Numbered from the stretch's first letter, positions 1 to 10,150 are shown. The stretch is 64,000 nt of DNA from Pieris napi (GCF_905475465.1 NC_062235.1:10001-74000), one strand, 5' to 3'. Notes: generated by a model not told the origin, from the letters alone. Translations and numbers: made by a program.

Positions 1-1132
1 CCTAACCTAACCTAACCTAACCTAACCTAACCTAACCTAACCTAACCTAACCTAACCTAACCTAACCTAACCTAACCTAACCTAACCTAACCTAACCTAA
101 CCTAACCTAACCTAACCTAACCTAACCTAACCTAACCTAACCTAACCTAACCTAACCTAACCTAACCTAACCTAACCTAACCTAACCTAACCTAACCTAA
201 CCTAACCTAACCTAACCTAACCTAACCTAACCTAACCTAACCTAACCTAACCTAACCTAACCTAACCTAACCTAACCTAACCTAACCTAACCTAACCTAA
301 CCTAACCTAACCTAACCTAACCTAACCTAACCTAACCTAACCTAACCTAACCTAACCTAACCTAACCTAACCTAACCTAACCTAACCTAACCTAACCTAA
401 CCTAACCTAACCTAACCTAACCTAACCTAACCTAACCTAACCTAACCTAACCTAACCTAACCTAACCTAACCTAACCTAACCTAACCTAACCTAACCTAA
501 CCTAACCTAACCTAACCTAACCTAACCTAACCTAACCTAACCTAACCTAACCTAACCTAACCTAACCTAACCTAACCTAACCTAACCTAACCTAACCTAA
601 CCTAACCTAACCTAACCTAACCTAACCTAACCTAACCTAACCTAACCTAACCTAACCTAACCTAACCTAACCTAACCTAACCTAACCTAACCTAACCTAA
701 CCTAACCTAACCTAACCTAACCTAACCTAACCTAACCTAACCTAACCTAACCTAACCTAACCTAACCTAACCTAACCTAACCTAACCTAACCTAACCTAA
801 CCTAACCTAACCTAACCTAACCTAACCTAACCTAACCTAACCTAACCTAACCTAACCTAACCTAACCTAACCTAACCTAACCTAACCTAACCTAACCTAA
901 CCTAACCTAACCTAACCTAACCTAACCTAACCTAACCTAACCTAACCTAACCTAACCTAACCTAACCTAACCTAACCTAACCTAACCTAACCTAACCTAA
1001 CCTAACCTAACCTAACCTAACCTAACCTAACCTAACCTAACCTAACCTAACCTAACCTAACCTAACCTAACCTAACCTAACCTAACCTAACCTAACCTAA
1101 CCTAACCTAACCTAACCTAACCTAACCTAACC
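1..1132. repeat. Terminal (CCTAA)n telomeric array
   Basis: Uninterrupted CCTAA pentamers with no variant unit, ending ...CCTAACC at the junction with the first retrotransposon. CCTAA is the complement of TTAGG, the usual insect telomere repeat, and a C-rich + strand at the left edge fits a left chromosome end. The window begins inside the array, so its true length is unknown. Confidence 0.98.
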
Positions 1133-2331
1133 AGTCGCAGTCGAACCGCCGTCGCGTAAACAGCAAAACAGTGAAGCTCCGCAAACTAAAAATCCCAAAA
1201 ATAGGATTTTTGTCGCGAAACAAACAGTGCGATACATCATTTTGTGCGTCTCGCGACGGCGAATCTAAATATATAAATATTGTCTAATAAAAAGTGAATA
1301 TAAGTGACTAAAAAGTTCGAAAAACAACAAAAAAGTGAAAAAACAGTGACAAAAGTGAGTGCGACGCACGTATTTGATCGGTGACCTGTGCCGTTCTTCG
1401 CATCGCTAGATGCGCCTTGCTAAGCCGCATCTTTTGACACCAATCTTGGATTTTTACGGATAAAGGTTTTTGAGAAATTTAAATAAAATAAAAAAGGGGC
1501 GTGACCACTGGTCGGAGAATTAGAGCCGTCCCCCACAAGTGCTATACACCAAAAGACGCGGCTCAAAAAGACGAGTCGATTGACATAATTTTCTAAAATA
1601 TATGCCTTGGGGAAAAAATTTTATAACTGAAAAACCAAAAATAACCTAATAAAAAACAACTTAAAGCTCAAAAACTTAAAAACTAAAGCGGTGACCCCCA
1701 ATTTAAATAACGTCACTCGATAGAACTCACGAAGACGCGTCTGCTGAAGGGTCGCAAGGATTTTTACCATCAAAAATAAAAAAGTTACGACATAAAAACC
1801 CAAAAACCACGTGGCACGTGGTCGGCGAAATCCAAATTTTCTGGAAAGGTGCGATACGTCGTTGGATAGCCCTCTGCGAGCTGAACTTGACGACGGTTCG
1901 AACCAGAAGATCGGACCAACCCGAGCGGAGCTGCAGCGACGGGAAGAAACCAGGAAGAAAACATAAATATCTCGGGAACGGTTGGTTTTTTCGCGTTTTT
2001 AAGGGCAGATCAATATATTAATATATATTAATATATTGGATTTGTCCGCCTGGCCCGCCCCTACCAGGATCGAAATTCAAAATTTTTAAATTCCAAATTT
2101 TCAAAATTTATTAAATTTATTAAAAATTTCTAAAACTTTTGAAATATTAAAATCTTTTGGCAGTTAATAACTCGAAAACGGTGCGTTTTTCGGCAATTTT
2201 GGCAGCGGACTTGTATACGTAGTATACGTATACTTAGCAAGTTTGGACAAATTAGGGGAATATAAATATATAAAAAACGCACCTAACCCACGGACACGTC
2301 CGCCTGACCACCCATCAAAATAACAACATAC

Positions 2332-2392
2332 AGGTGCGACGGCTCAAACGACTCCACTCAAAGAGGGGAGTCTTTTTATAGCTACCGCACCT
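2332..2392 (+). other. Nested RNA hairpin I in leader of copy A
   Basis: Outer stem AGGTGCG (2332-2338) pairs with CGCACCT (2386-2392). Inside, GACTCC-A-CTC pairs with GAG-G-GGAGTC around an AAA loop (2350-2372) with one A.G mismatch. A second unit at 2453-2510 has the same inner hairpin but a different, still complementary, outer stem, so the pairing itself appears to be under constraint. Confidence 0.7.
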
Positions 2393-2452
2393 AACTACAC
2401 ACACACACAAGTGACTTACACACACACACACACACAAAACACCATAAACACT

Positions 2453-2510
2453 AAGTGTGACGGCTCATTTGACTCCACTCAAAGAGGGGAGTCACCTGAC
2501 CACCACACTT
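2453..2510 (+). other. Nested RNA hairpin II in leader of copy A
   Basis: Same architecture as the hairpin at 2332-2392. The outer stem is AAGTGTG (2453-2459) with CACACTT (2504-2510), and the inner hairpin GACTCC...GGAGTC (2471-2493) is identical. GACGGCTCA follows the left outer arm in both. Two CA-rich tracts flank it. Confidence 0.7.
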
Positions 2511-2622
2511 ATACACACACACACACATCGTCGACTAGGGCGGACGGTCCAGCGCGCGTATTTTATTTCTAAATTATACCAGCCCTTCCCGAGGACCTGA
2601 AACATATAGCTTTATTGACTGC

Positions 2623-3140
2623 CTTTTCCCTTTTGGGAAAAGACACTAGTTTTAAGTTAGATAAGAAAGTAGGCTAAGTTTTAATTGACGGTTACTACCC
2701 TATTGGGAGTAGACCCTAAAATAAGTTTTACTGTATATTTAAATTGTATATAAATAATAATTACTGACACGGCTACTACCCTATTGGGAGTAGACCCTAG
2801 AATAAGTTTTATTGTATATTTCAAAAATTGTATAATAATAATATTATATTGACACGGCTACTACCCTATTGGGAGTAGACCCTAAAATAAGTTTTACTGT
2901 AGATTTAAATTTTGTATATAAAAATATTTTACTGACAAGGCTACTACCCTATTGGGAGTAGACCCTAAAATAAGTTTTATTGTAGATTTAAATTTTGTAT
3001 ATAAATAATAATTTACTGACACGGCTACTACCCTATTGGGAGTAGACCCTAGAATAAGTTTTATTGGATAATTTAAATTATTGTATTTAAATAATATATT
3101 ATTGACACGGCTACCACCCTATTGGGGGTAGACCTTAGAC
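2623..3140 (+). repeat. Tandem hairpin repeat array in leader of copy A
   Basis: Six head-to-tail units of about 80-87 bp (from about 2687), preceded by a diverged founder-like hairpin at 2623-2642. Each unit carries a stem-loop followed by GACC and an AT-rich spacer. Typical stem: CTACT-a-CCC, loop TATT, GGGAGTAG. The last unit changes to CTACC-a-CCC/GGGGGTAG, a compensatory pair. The founder reads CTTTTCCC/GGGAAAAG, a different sequence that still pairs perfectly. Copy B has four units at the same place. Confidence 0.85.
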
Positions 3141-3197
3141 TAAGTACTCAATTGAACGATCGTTAAATTTTACCACTGACAATTCCTAATAGGCAAA

Positions 3198-4574
3198 ATG
3201 CTGGGTCTACGTACTCCACCGAAAAGTCAGTCATCGGCGCCAGCCATCAGGCGCAGCATCGATAAGTGGGAGGAGGCCTCTAGCCAGGCCCCAAAGGTGG
3301 CAAAAGAGGCTTCCCTGACCGGGGCGGGTGGAGGAGGTAAGTCTCCTGCTCCCGCTCTGGCCAGGGAAAAAGAAGCCAAAAACTGCTATCTGAAGGCAAT
3401 GGCGCACCTGGCGGAGTCCAGGAACATAAAAACGGATATTAAAACAGGGGTACAGTCAGCTGTCAAGCGGCTGTACCAGATAGTCAAAGAGGCCGAAGAG
3501 GAGATACAGAGGAACCCACAACAACAAACACCCAAACAGAAAAATGAAGCAAAAATAGATATAAACGAAAAGCTACACAAACAAATAGAAAGAATGGAAA
3601 TGGAGAACAAGAAATTGGAAAAATTTAGAAAAAATATGGAGGATCTGGCAAAACAGAAAAATGAAAGCATCCTGACCGAGATTAGGAAAGAGTTGGAGGA
3701 AAAAGAAAAGAGAGAAATAGAAAGGCATAACATCTGGGAAAGGAAAATGAGGTCGTATGCAGAAGCGACGAAGGAAAATCTCGGTCAGGGCCAAAATCGA
3801 AAAGAAGGCCCGGGAGGACAGAAACCTACGCTACACTCTGTCGTTGTGGCGCCTAAGAGTGCGACAGACACGGCAGAGGACACGATGCAGAACATCCGGC
3901 ATCTGTTAAATGCAAAAGAAGAAGGCTGGCAGGTAGCAAAAATAAGAAGAGCCAGAGACGGGAAGGTCGTAGTGGGATGCAGGACGGAGGAGGAAAGGAA
4001 TAAAATCAAAGAAAAATTAGGGGAAGAAATGATGGTGAAGGACACCTTAAATAAAAACCCATTAATTAAAATTAAAAATCTCCTGTCCTGCAACACGACA
4101 GAAGACATTACCCGGGCCATCAAAAACCAAAACAGAAATGTGACTGCACACCTGGAGGAACGGGACCTAACAATTATAGAAAAATATAGAAGAAAGGCGA
4201 GAAACCCCCTGGAGAGCCACGTGGTCCTGCAGGTCACGCCAAAACTCTGGCAATCATTAACAGCGGCTGGCAGGATACACGTGGACCTGCAGCGGGTTTG
4301 GGTAGAGGACCAATCCCCTCTGGTCCAGTGCACTATGTGTCTGGGGTACGGACATACCCGCAGACATTGTAAAAAGGAGACTGAGGTGTGCAGTCATTGC
4401 GGAGGAGCCCATTTGAGGGCAGATTGCCAGATCCAAAAGGAAGGTAAACCTCCCAGCTGCGTCAACTGTATATCAATAAAAGGAAGAAACGCGGAGCACG
4501 GGGCCTTCAGCCAGAGCTGTCCAACCCGGCAGGGGTGGGACAAGGCGGCGAGGCTAAGCTACGCGTATTGCTAA
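3198..4574 (+). CDS. ORF1 gag-like zinc-knuckle protein, copy A (458 aa)
   Basis: Nucleic-acid-binding structural protein expected to package element RNA and carry it to telomeres. The N-terminus is Ser/Pro/Gly-rich. Residues ~60-200 are highly charged, Lys/Glu-rich and probably coiled coil. The C-terminal 100 residues hold three knuckles: C-x2-C-x4-H-x4-C (CTMCLGYGHTRRHC), C-x2-C-x3-H-x4-C (CSHCGGAHLRADC), and a longer C-x2-C...H-x6-C motif ending SQSC. This triple pattern is typical of R1-clade ORF1. The ATG at 3198 is the first in frame after the hairpin array. The stop TAA at 4572-4574 lies 17 nt inside the ORF2 open frame. It differs from the copy B protein at scattered positions, including the spacing residues of the third knuckle. 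Confidence 0.95.
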   Translation: MLGLRTPPKSQSSAPAIRRSIDKWEEASSQAPKVAKEASLTGAGGGGKSPAPALAREKEAKNCYLKAMAHLAESRNIKTDIKTGVQSAVKRLYQIVKEAEEEIQRNPQQQTPKQKNEAKIDINEKLHKQIERMEMENKKLEKFRKNMEDLAKQKNESILTEIRKELEEKEKREIERHNIWERKMRSYAEATKENLGQGQNRKEGPGGQKPTLHSVVVAPKSATDTAEDTMQNIRHLLNAKEEGWQVAKIRRARDGKVVVGCRTEEERNKIKEKLGEEMMVKDTLNKNPLIKIKNLLSCNTTEDITRAIKNQNRNVTAHLEERDLTIIEKYRRKARNPLESHVVLQVTPKLWQSLTAAGRIHVDLQRVWVEDQSPLVQCTMCLGYGHTRRHCKKETEVCSHCGGAHLRADCQIQKEGKPPSCVNCISIKGRNAEHGAFSQSCPTRQGWDKAARLSYAYC

Positions 4575-7500
4575 AAAAGCCGAGGGCACCAATAATATTA
4601 CCGGCTTTCTCCTGGCACAAGCGAACCTTAGAAAAAAGAGAATCGCGATCCAGGAGTTTATAAAAGAAGCGGGCGGTAGAAACGTGAAAATAGCACTACT
4701 CCAGGAACCGTACATAGGGGCCAGTAAACAGATGGCAGAAAGCCCTATGTACAGAGTAGTGCAGTGCGTACCCACTGGAGAGAAACCGGTGAAGGCGGCG
4801 ATACTTGTTTTCGACGAGCACATCGAGGTCCTACAAGACAAAACTCTAATAACGGAAAACATAGTGGCTGCCGTCCTGAGAACGGACCAGTGGGAGATAG
4901 GGATAATTTCAGTGTACTTCGAAGGCGATGAACCCATCGAACCATACCTCGTACAACTAGGAAGCTTCACGAAGAGACTAAAAACCAAGATGGTACTAAT
5001 TGGAGGGGACGTGAATGCATGGAGTGAATGGTGGGGGAGCCGAAACGAAGACACACGAGGAAAGGAACTACGAGGGTTCCTTGAAGAAGAAGGGCTGAAC
5101 ATCCTAAATTGTGGCAACACACCCACCTTCGACACCGTAAGAGGGGGCCGTAGATACACGAGTGCAGTAGATATCACAGTATGCACAACGGCCCTCCTCA
5201 GTAAGGTAACGAGATGGTGGGTTGATACTTCTATTACTAGTTCAGACCATAACACGATTTTTGTGACTACAGCCCTTCAAAAACCCCAAACGCACACCCT
5301 ACCGAAGACGACCCGCATATACAGTACCAAAAATGCAGACTGGGAGGATTTTAAGAACAAGTTAAGGACGGACATGACAAATAAGGGAATAAATACTGAC
5401 AAAATAAAAGAACTGGACACGAAGGCCAGGGTCAATAACATAGTAACGGAATATTCGAAATCAATTATAAAAGCCGCAGAAAAACATATCCCCAAAATTA
5501 AACAAAAAAGAAAAAACTTCAATCCACCCTGGTGGAACAAAGAAATAGAGGCCCTTAAGAAAGACATGGTCAGAAAAAAGAAACGGATCTCATACGCAGC
5601 TCCCAGGAGGAGAGAGTACGTAATAACTGCCTACCTGGAGGCAAAAAAGATATACGAAGAAGAGATCGAAAGGGCTCAAAAGGAAGGGTGGAAAAAACTC
5701 TGCACGAAGCAAGAAGGGGAAAGCTTATGGGACAGAATATATAAAATAATAAGAAAGGCGGAAGGGATCAGGGAAGACACCACGCTAATAGAGAAGGGCA
5801 TTTCACTGAACTCCGAAGAATCGGTGCAGCTGCTGGCACAGAAATTCTTCCCGCCTGACAATTGTGAGATGGATGATGACATCCATCAAAGAATGAGGAA
5901 AACGGTTGAGGAAATGACCAGCAGCTTGCAGGGAAGTAGTGCTGATGAAGTGCCAATCACAATGGCGGAGCTCATCAGCACTGCTAGAAGCTTCAACCCG
6001 AGGAAGGCCCCGGGGGCTGACGGACTCACTGCGGATATCTGCTGCGCAGCTATCACGGCGAACCCGGAGGTTCCCTTGGCCATCTTCAACAAATGCCTCG
6101 AAGTGGGATGCTTCCCCGATCTATGGAAGGAATGCACGATAGTGGTACTGAGGAAGCCAGGAAAGGAGGATTACGCGGCCGCCAAATCCTACCGTCCAAT
6201 AGGCCTGTTGCCAGTCATGGGGAAGATCCTAGAAAAGGTGATCATAAATAGAATAAGACATAGCCTACTCCCCAGGATGAGCAGGAGGCAGTATGGATTC
6301 ATGCCAGGAAAGAGCACGGAGGATGCCCTCTACGATATCTTGACAAAAGCGAGGAGCCACATTAAAAACAAGGAAATAGTGCTGATGGTGTCGCTAGATA
6401 TCGAGGGGGCTTTCGACAACGCATGGTGGCCGGCGATCAAGTACCAACTAGCAAAGAAAGACTGTCCCAAGCAACTAAGGCTGGTAGTGGAAGACTACTT
6501 CAAAGGCAGGAAGGTGGTGGTCCGCTACGCAAACAGAGAGAATGTGAGGCAACCTGAAAAGGGATGCATTCAGGGCTCGATTAGCGGGCCCACCTTCTGG
6601 AACATCTTGCTCGACCCACTACTGGTCGAACTAGAAGAGGATGGGACATACGCACAAGCTTTCGCAGACGATGTTGTGCTGATGTTCAGCGGAACGGACA
6701 CGCACTCCATCGAAAACCGAGCGAACGTTGCCCTCGAGTATGTGAGGAAGTGGGGTATCGAGAACAAGCTCAACTTCGCGCCACAAAAAACCAAAGCAAT
6801 GGTCCTGACGCGAAGATTGAAGTTCGATACCCCAAGAATAAGAATGAATGGACAGGACATAGCATTAGAGAAGGAAATTAAATTACTGGGGCTGACTATA
6901 GACGAAGGGCTAACGTTTAACAAGCATGTGCAAAATGTCACAAGAAAAGCGGCGGATATTCATAAAAAAGTAGCTAGAATGGCGAAGCTGGAATGGGGAA
7001 TGACGGGAGACATGGTACACCAGGTATACCAAGCCGTCATAGAGCCGATAATTACGTACGCGTCGGCAGCCTGGGCACCGACAGTTAAGAAACTGTGCAC
7101 GAAGAAAAAACTGGAGACGGTGCAGAGGGCTTTTGCACAGAAAATAGCAAAGACCTACAGGACGGCATCGCTAAATTCCGCGACGCTATTGGCGGGGATA
7201 CTGCCCCTCGACCTCAGGGTGGAAGAAGCCGCCGCGATGTTTGAGGCCAGAAGGGGGTCGTCTCCGTTCATACGCGAAGGAGACCGGATTGAGCTAGCCG
7301 TACCTGCTTTAGAACAACCCCATCCCGCGGAAAAACCGGAGATAAGCTTCGCCATCACAACTGACCCTGGCCTAATACAAAATGACGACATAACAGCTAT
7401 CTACACAGACGGTAGTAAGACGGAGAAAGGAGTAGGGGCAGCATGGACGAAATGGGAAGGAGGAAGAGAGCGAAAATGGAAAAAGATAAAGATGGCCCCT

Positions 7501-8295
7501 TACTGCACCGTATATCAAGCAGAGCTGGCGGCTCTCGTCGGTGCAGTGAGGGAGGCGATGATAGCGGGTACTGACGTGAACATCTGCAGCGACTCGCGGT
7601 CTTCGCTCGAGGCGATTGCGGGCGGACGCTCTCGAAACCCCCGAGTAGTCGAGATCCGCAGACACCTGGTGGAGAGCCTTAAAAAGGGCCAGAATATTAA
7701 GCTCCACTGGGTGAAAGCGCACGTCGGCACGGAGGGGAATGAGAGGGCGGACGAACTCGCGAGAGCCGCTGCGGAGACCTCGAAAGTCAAAGCAGCTCAC
7801 GTAGAGTACCCGCTCTCATACATCAGGAAAGAAGTGAGAAGAAAAACTATAGAAGAATGGGATCGAAGATATAAGGAAGGGATAACAGGGGGAATAACCA
7901 AACTGTTCCTGCCAAATATTACAAGGGCACATAAACAAATCCGAGAGAAAAGATTCAGTCCCGGGATGGCACAGGTCCTCACAGGCCATGGGCCCTTTGC
8001 CGAGTACCTGTGCCGTTTCAGGCTGAAAGAAAAACCTGACTGCGAATGTGAGAGTGGGGTGGAACAATCCATCCCACACCTACTTCTGGAGTGCCCCATT
8101 TTTGCCTCCTCCAGATGCGACCTGGAACAGATGACGGGCATGTCGCTTAGTCTTCAGGGACTGCCCGACATGCTAGTCTGTAACAGATCGCACCTGGAGG
8201 ATTTTTGCCAAAAAATTACCAAAAGAACAGCTAAGTTCAATGAGAGTAAGGCCGGGGCGGGGACCGCGAGGCGGCCGGCGCCCACTTGCCAATGA
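4558..8295 (+). CDS. ORF2 endonuclease-reverse transcriptase-RNase H, copy A
   Basis: Catalytic polyprotein for target-primed reverse transcription at telomeres. Order: APE-type endonuclease (LLQEPYIG; GGDVNAWSEWW; SSDHNT near 5239), reverse transcriptase (QYGFMPGKST; SLDIEGAFDNAWW; GCIQGSISGP; catalytic AFADDVV near 6660), RNase H (YTDGSKTEKG near 7400; CSDSRSS; HWVKAHVGTEGNERADELA near 7710-7765) and a C-terminal CCHC motif (C-x-C-x8-H-x4-C, 8041-8094). The frame opens at 4558 just after an in-frame TAA and is +1 relative to ORF1. No ATG occurs before about 4729, yet the conserved endonuclease start (FLLAQANLRKKR, from 4606) lies upstream of that. The coordinates are therefore those of the open frame. 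A GTG at 4684 also opens too late to include this segment. How translation starts is unresolved. Confidence 0.93.
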   Translation, partial: ATRIAKKAEGTNNITGFLLAQANLRKKRIAIQEFIKEAGGRNVKIALLQEPYIGASKQMAESPMYRVVQCVPTGEKPVKAAILVFDEHIEVLQDKTLITENIVAAVLRTDQWEIGIISVYFEGDEPIEPYLVQLGSFTKRLKTKMVLIGGDVNAWSEWWGSRNEDTRGKELRGFLEEEGLNILNCGNTPTFDTVRGGRRYTSAVDITVCTTALLSKVTRWWVDTSITSSDHNTIFVTTALQKPQTHTLPKTTRIYSTKNADWEDFKNKLRTDMTNKGINTDKIKELDTKARVNNIVTEYSKSIIKAAEKHIPKIKQKRKNFNPPWWNKEIEALKKDMVRKKKRISYAAPRRREYVITAYLEAKKIYEEEIERAQKEGWKKLCTKQEGESLWDRIYKIIRKAEGIREDTTLIEKGISLNSEESVQLLAQKFFPPDNCEMDDDIHQRMRKTVEEMTSSLQGSSADEVPITMAELISTARSFNPRKAPGADGLTADICCAAITANPEVPLAIFNKCLEVGCFPDLWKECTIVVLRKPGKEDYAAAKSYRPIGLLPVMGKILEKVIINRIRHSLLPRMSRRQYGFMPGKSTEDALYDILTKARSHIKNKEIVLMVSLDIEGAFDNAWWPAIKYQLAKKDCPKQLRLVVEDYFKGRKVVVRYANRENVRQPEKGCIQGSISGPTFWNILLDPLLVELEEDGTYAQAFADDVVLMFSGTDTHSIENRANVALEYVRKWGIENKLNFAPQKTKAMVLTRRLKFDTPRIRMNGQDIALEKEIKLLGLTIDEGLTFNKHVQNVTRKAADIHKKVARMAKLEWGMTGDMVHQVYQAVIEPIITYASAAWAPTVKKLCTKKKLETVQRAFAQKIAKTYRTASLNSATLLAGILPLDLRVEEAAAMFEARRGSSPFIREGDRIELAVPALEQPHPAEKPEISFAITTDPGLIQNDDITAIYTDGSKTEKGVGAAWTKWEGGRERKWKKIKMAPYCTVYQAELAALVGAVREAMIAGTDVNICSDSRSSLEAIAGGRSRNPRVVEIRRHLVESLKKGQNIKLHWVKAHVGTEGNERADELARAAAETSKVKAAHVEYPLSYIRKEVRRKTIEEWDRRYKEGITGGITKLFLPNITRAHKQIREKRFSPGMAQVLTGHGPFAEYLCRFRLKEKPDCECESGVEQSIPHLLLECPIFASSRCDLEQMTGMSLSLQGLPDMLVCNRSHLEDFCQKITKRTAKFNESKAGAGTARRPAPTCQ

Positions 8296-8644
8296 GTATT
8301 ATAAGAATACTCACGGAAAAGTAAAAGCCGCCCGCGTCGCGGGCCCCGTCTCTGGATAGGAATGTGTTGAAAATAATTAATGTAAGGATATAGATAAAAG
8401 TAGGAAAATAAGAGACTGACTGTGATAGAAATGTAAGGATAAATAGATAGAGTAAAGAAAAAGATAAAAATAGGATATTAAAAAATGTAACTGAAACTGT
8501 GATACTGATATTATGTGTAAAACCCTAATAAAAAATAAAGCTGTGTGTCAATTATTTTGAGGAAGGATGATAGAAATGATGGAAGTTTAGCTTAGACAAC
8601 GACCCTGTGCGATAAAGTAGCCGGGGAAGGTAGGCCTATTAGGT

Positions 8645-8685
<41 letters not shown>
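8296..8685 (+). other. 3' UTR and poly(A) tail of copy A
   Basis: Starts with a hairpin formed by TGAGTATT/AATACTCA (8293-8313) that includes the ORF2 stop. A GC-rich block, GCCCGCG/CGCGGGC, follows near 8328. Overlapping AATAAA-type signals lie near 8528, and an uninterrupted 39-nt poly(A) runs at 8647-8685. The segment is nearly identical in copy B. In R1-clade elements this region is the usual recognition site for the reverse transcriptase. Confidence 0.8.
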
Positions 8686-8688
<3 letters not shown>

Positions 8689-9102
8689 AACCTAACCTAA
8701 CCTAACCTAACCTAACCTAACCTAACCTAACCTAACCTAACCTAACCTAACCTAACCTAACCTAACCTAACCTAACCTAACCTAACCTAACCTAACCTAA
8801 CCTAACCTAACCTAACCTAACCTAACCTAACCTAACCTAACCTAACCTAACCTAACCTAACCTAACCTAACCTAACCTAACCTAACCTAACCTAACCTAA
8901 CCTAACCTAACCTAACCTAACCTAACCTAACCTAACCTAACCTAACCTAACCTAACCTAACCTAACCTAACCTAACCTAACCTAACCTAACCTAACCTAA
9001 CCTAACCTAACCTAACCTAACCTAACCTAACCTAACCTAACCTAACCTAACCTAACCTAACCTAACCTAACCTAACCTAACCTAACCTAACCTAACCTAA
9101 CC
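8686..9102. repeat. Internal (CCTAA)n block between the two elements
   Basis: About 417 bp of perfect CCTAA pentamers running directly from the poly(A) of copy A into the truncated 5' end of copy B. There is no TTAGG-orientation switch, so the terminal array and this block are one original telomere split by insertion. Confidence 0.97.
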
Positions 9103-10150
9103 TCTAACAAAAAGTGAAGATAAGTGACTAAAAAGTTTGAAAAACAACAAAAAAGTTAAAAACAGTGACAAAAGTGAATGCGACGCGCAGATTTGATCGG
9201 TGACCTGTGCCGTTCTTCGCATCGCTGGATGCGCCTTGCTAAGCCGCATCTTTTGACACCAATCTTGGATTTTTACACCTAAAGGTTTTTGAGGAAATTA
9301 AATAAAATAAAAAAGGGGCGTGACCACTGGTCGGAGAATTAGAGCCGTCCCCCACAAGTGCTATACATCAAAAGACGCGGCTCAAAAAGACGAGTCGATT
9401 GACATATCTGTCTAAAATATATGCCTTGTGGAAAAATTTATATAACTAAAAAAACCAAAAATAACCTAATAAAAAACAACTTAAAGCTCAAAAACTTAAA
9501 AAGTAAAGCGGTGACCCCCAAATTAAATAACGTCATTCGATAGAACTCACGAAGACGCGTCTGCTGAAGGGTCGCAAGGATTTTTCCCATCAAAAATAAT
9601 AAAGTTACGACATAAAAACCCAAACACCACGTGGCACGTGGTCGGCGAAATCCGAACTTTCCGGAAAAGTGCGATACGTCGTTGGATAGCCCTCTGCGAG
9701 CTGAACTTAACGACGGTTCGAACCAGAAGATCGGACCAACCCGAGCGGAGCTGCAGCGACGGGAAGAAATCAGGAAGAAAACACAAATATCTCGGGAACG
9801 GTTGGTTTTTTCGCGTTTTTAAGGGCAGATCAATATATTAATATATATTAATATATTGGATTTGTCCGCCTGGCCCGCCCCTACCAGGATCGAAATTCAA
9901 AATTTTTAAATTCCATATTTTCAAAATTTATTAAATTCATTAAAAATTTCTAAAACTTTTGAAATATTAAAATCTTTTGGCAGTTAATAACTCGAAAACG
10001 GTGCGTTTTTCGGCAATTTTGGCAGCGGACTTGTATACGTATATACGTATACTTAGCAAGTTTGGACAAATTAGGGGAATATAAATATATAAAAAACGCA
10101 CCTAACCCACGGACACGTCCGCCTGACCACCCATCAAAATAACAACATAC

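Larger units (their letters stand above)
1133..3197 (+). promoter_or_regulatory. 5' untranslated leader of copy A
   Basis: About 2.06 kb between the telomere junction and the ORF1 ATG with no convincing ORF. It contains a perfect CCACGTG/CACGTGG inverted repeat at 1807-1821, an AT-rich stretch around 2020-2290, CA-rich simple tracts around 2398-2440 and 2512-2526, two large nested hairpins (2332-2392 and 2453-2510) and a tandem hairpin array (2623-3140). R1-clade elements normally carry internal promoters near their 5' end. No such promoter can be pinpointed here, but the first 150 bp of the leader (1133-1282) are the part missing from copy B. Confidence 0.7.
1133..8685 (+). mobile_element. 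TRAS-like telomeric non-LTR retrotransposon, copy A
   Basis: A 7.55 kb element inserted in (CCTAA)n, with a 2 kb 5' leader, gag-like ORF1, EN-RT-RNaseH ORF2, a 3' UTR and a 39-nt poly(A). The 5' junction is ...CCTAACC|AGTCG and poly(A) runs straight into CCTAA, so the nicks lie between C and T of CCTAA and between T and A of TTAGG. That is the target pattern known for TRAS elements; SART elements are known in the opposite orientation. No other target duplication can be resolved inside a tandem repeat. Both ORFs are open, so the copy may be competent. It carries about 150 bp of 5' sequence that copy B lacks. Assignment to TRAS rests on target, orientation and domain order, not on a database match. 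Confidence 0.93.

Noticed and set aside
1621..2021. Short open frames in the retrotransposon leader (also at 9438-9841)
   Set aside because: Low-complexity, weakly conserved in frame between copies, and lying within a structured untranslated leader.
4684..4686. GTG as the ORF2 start codon
   Set aside because: GTG is not a normal eukaryotic start, and it would cut off the conserved endonuclease beginning upstream.
4554..5255. Antisense open frame of 233 codons inside ORF2 (and similar ones at 7372-7800, 11445-12203, 12493-12915)
   Set aside because: Fully overlaps a strongly supported coding region on the other strand; composition is the complement of ORF1/ORF2 and no domain appears.
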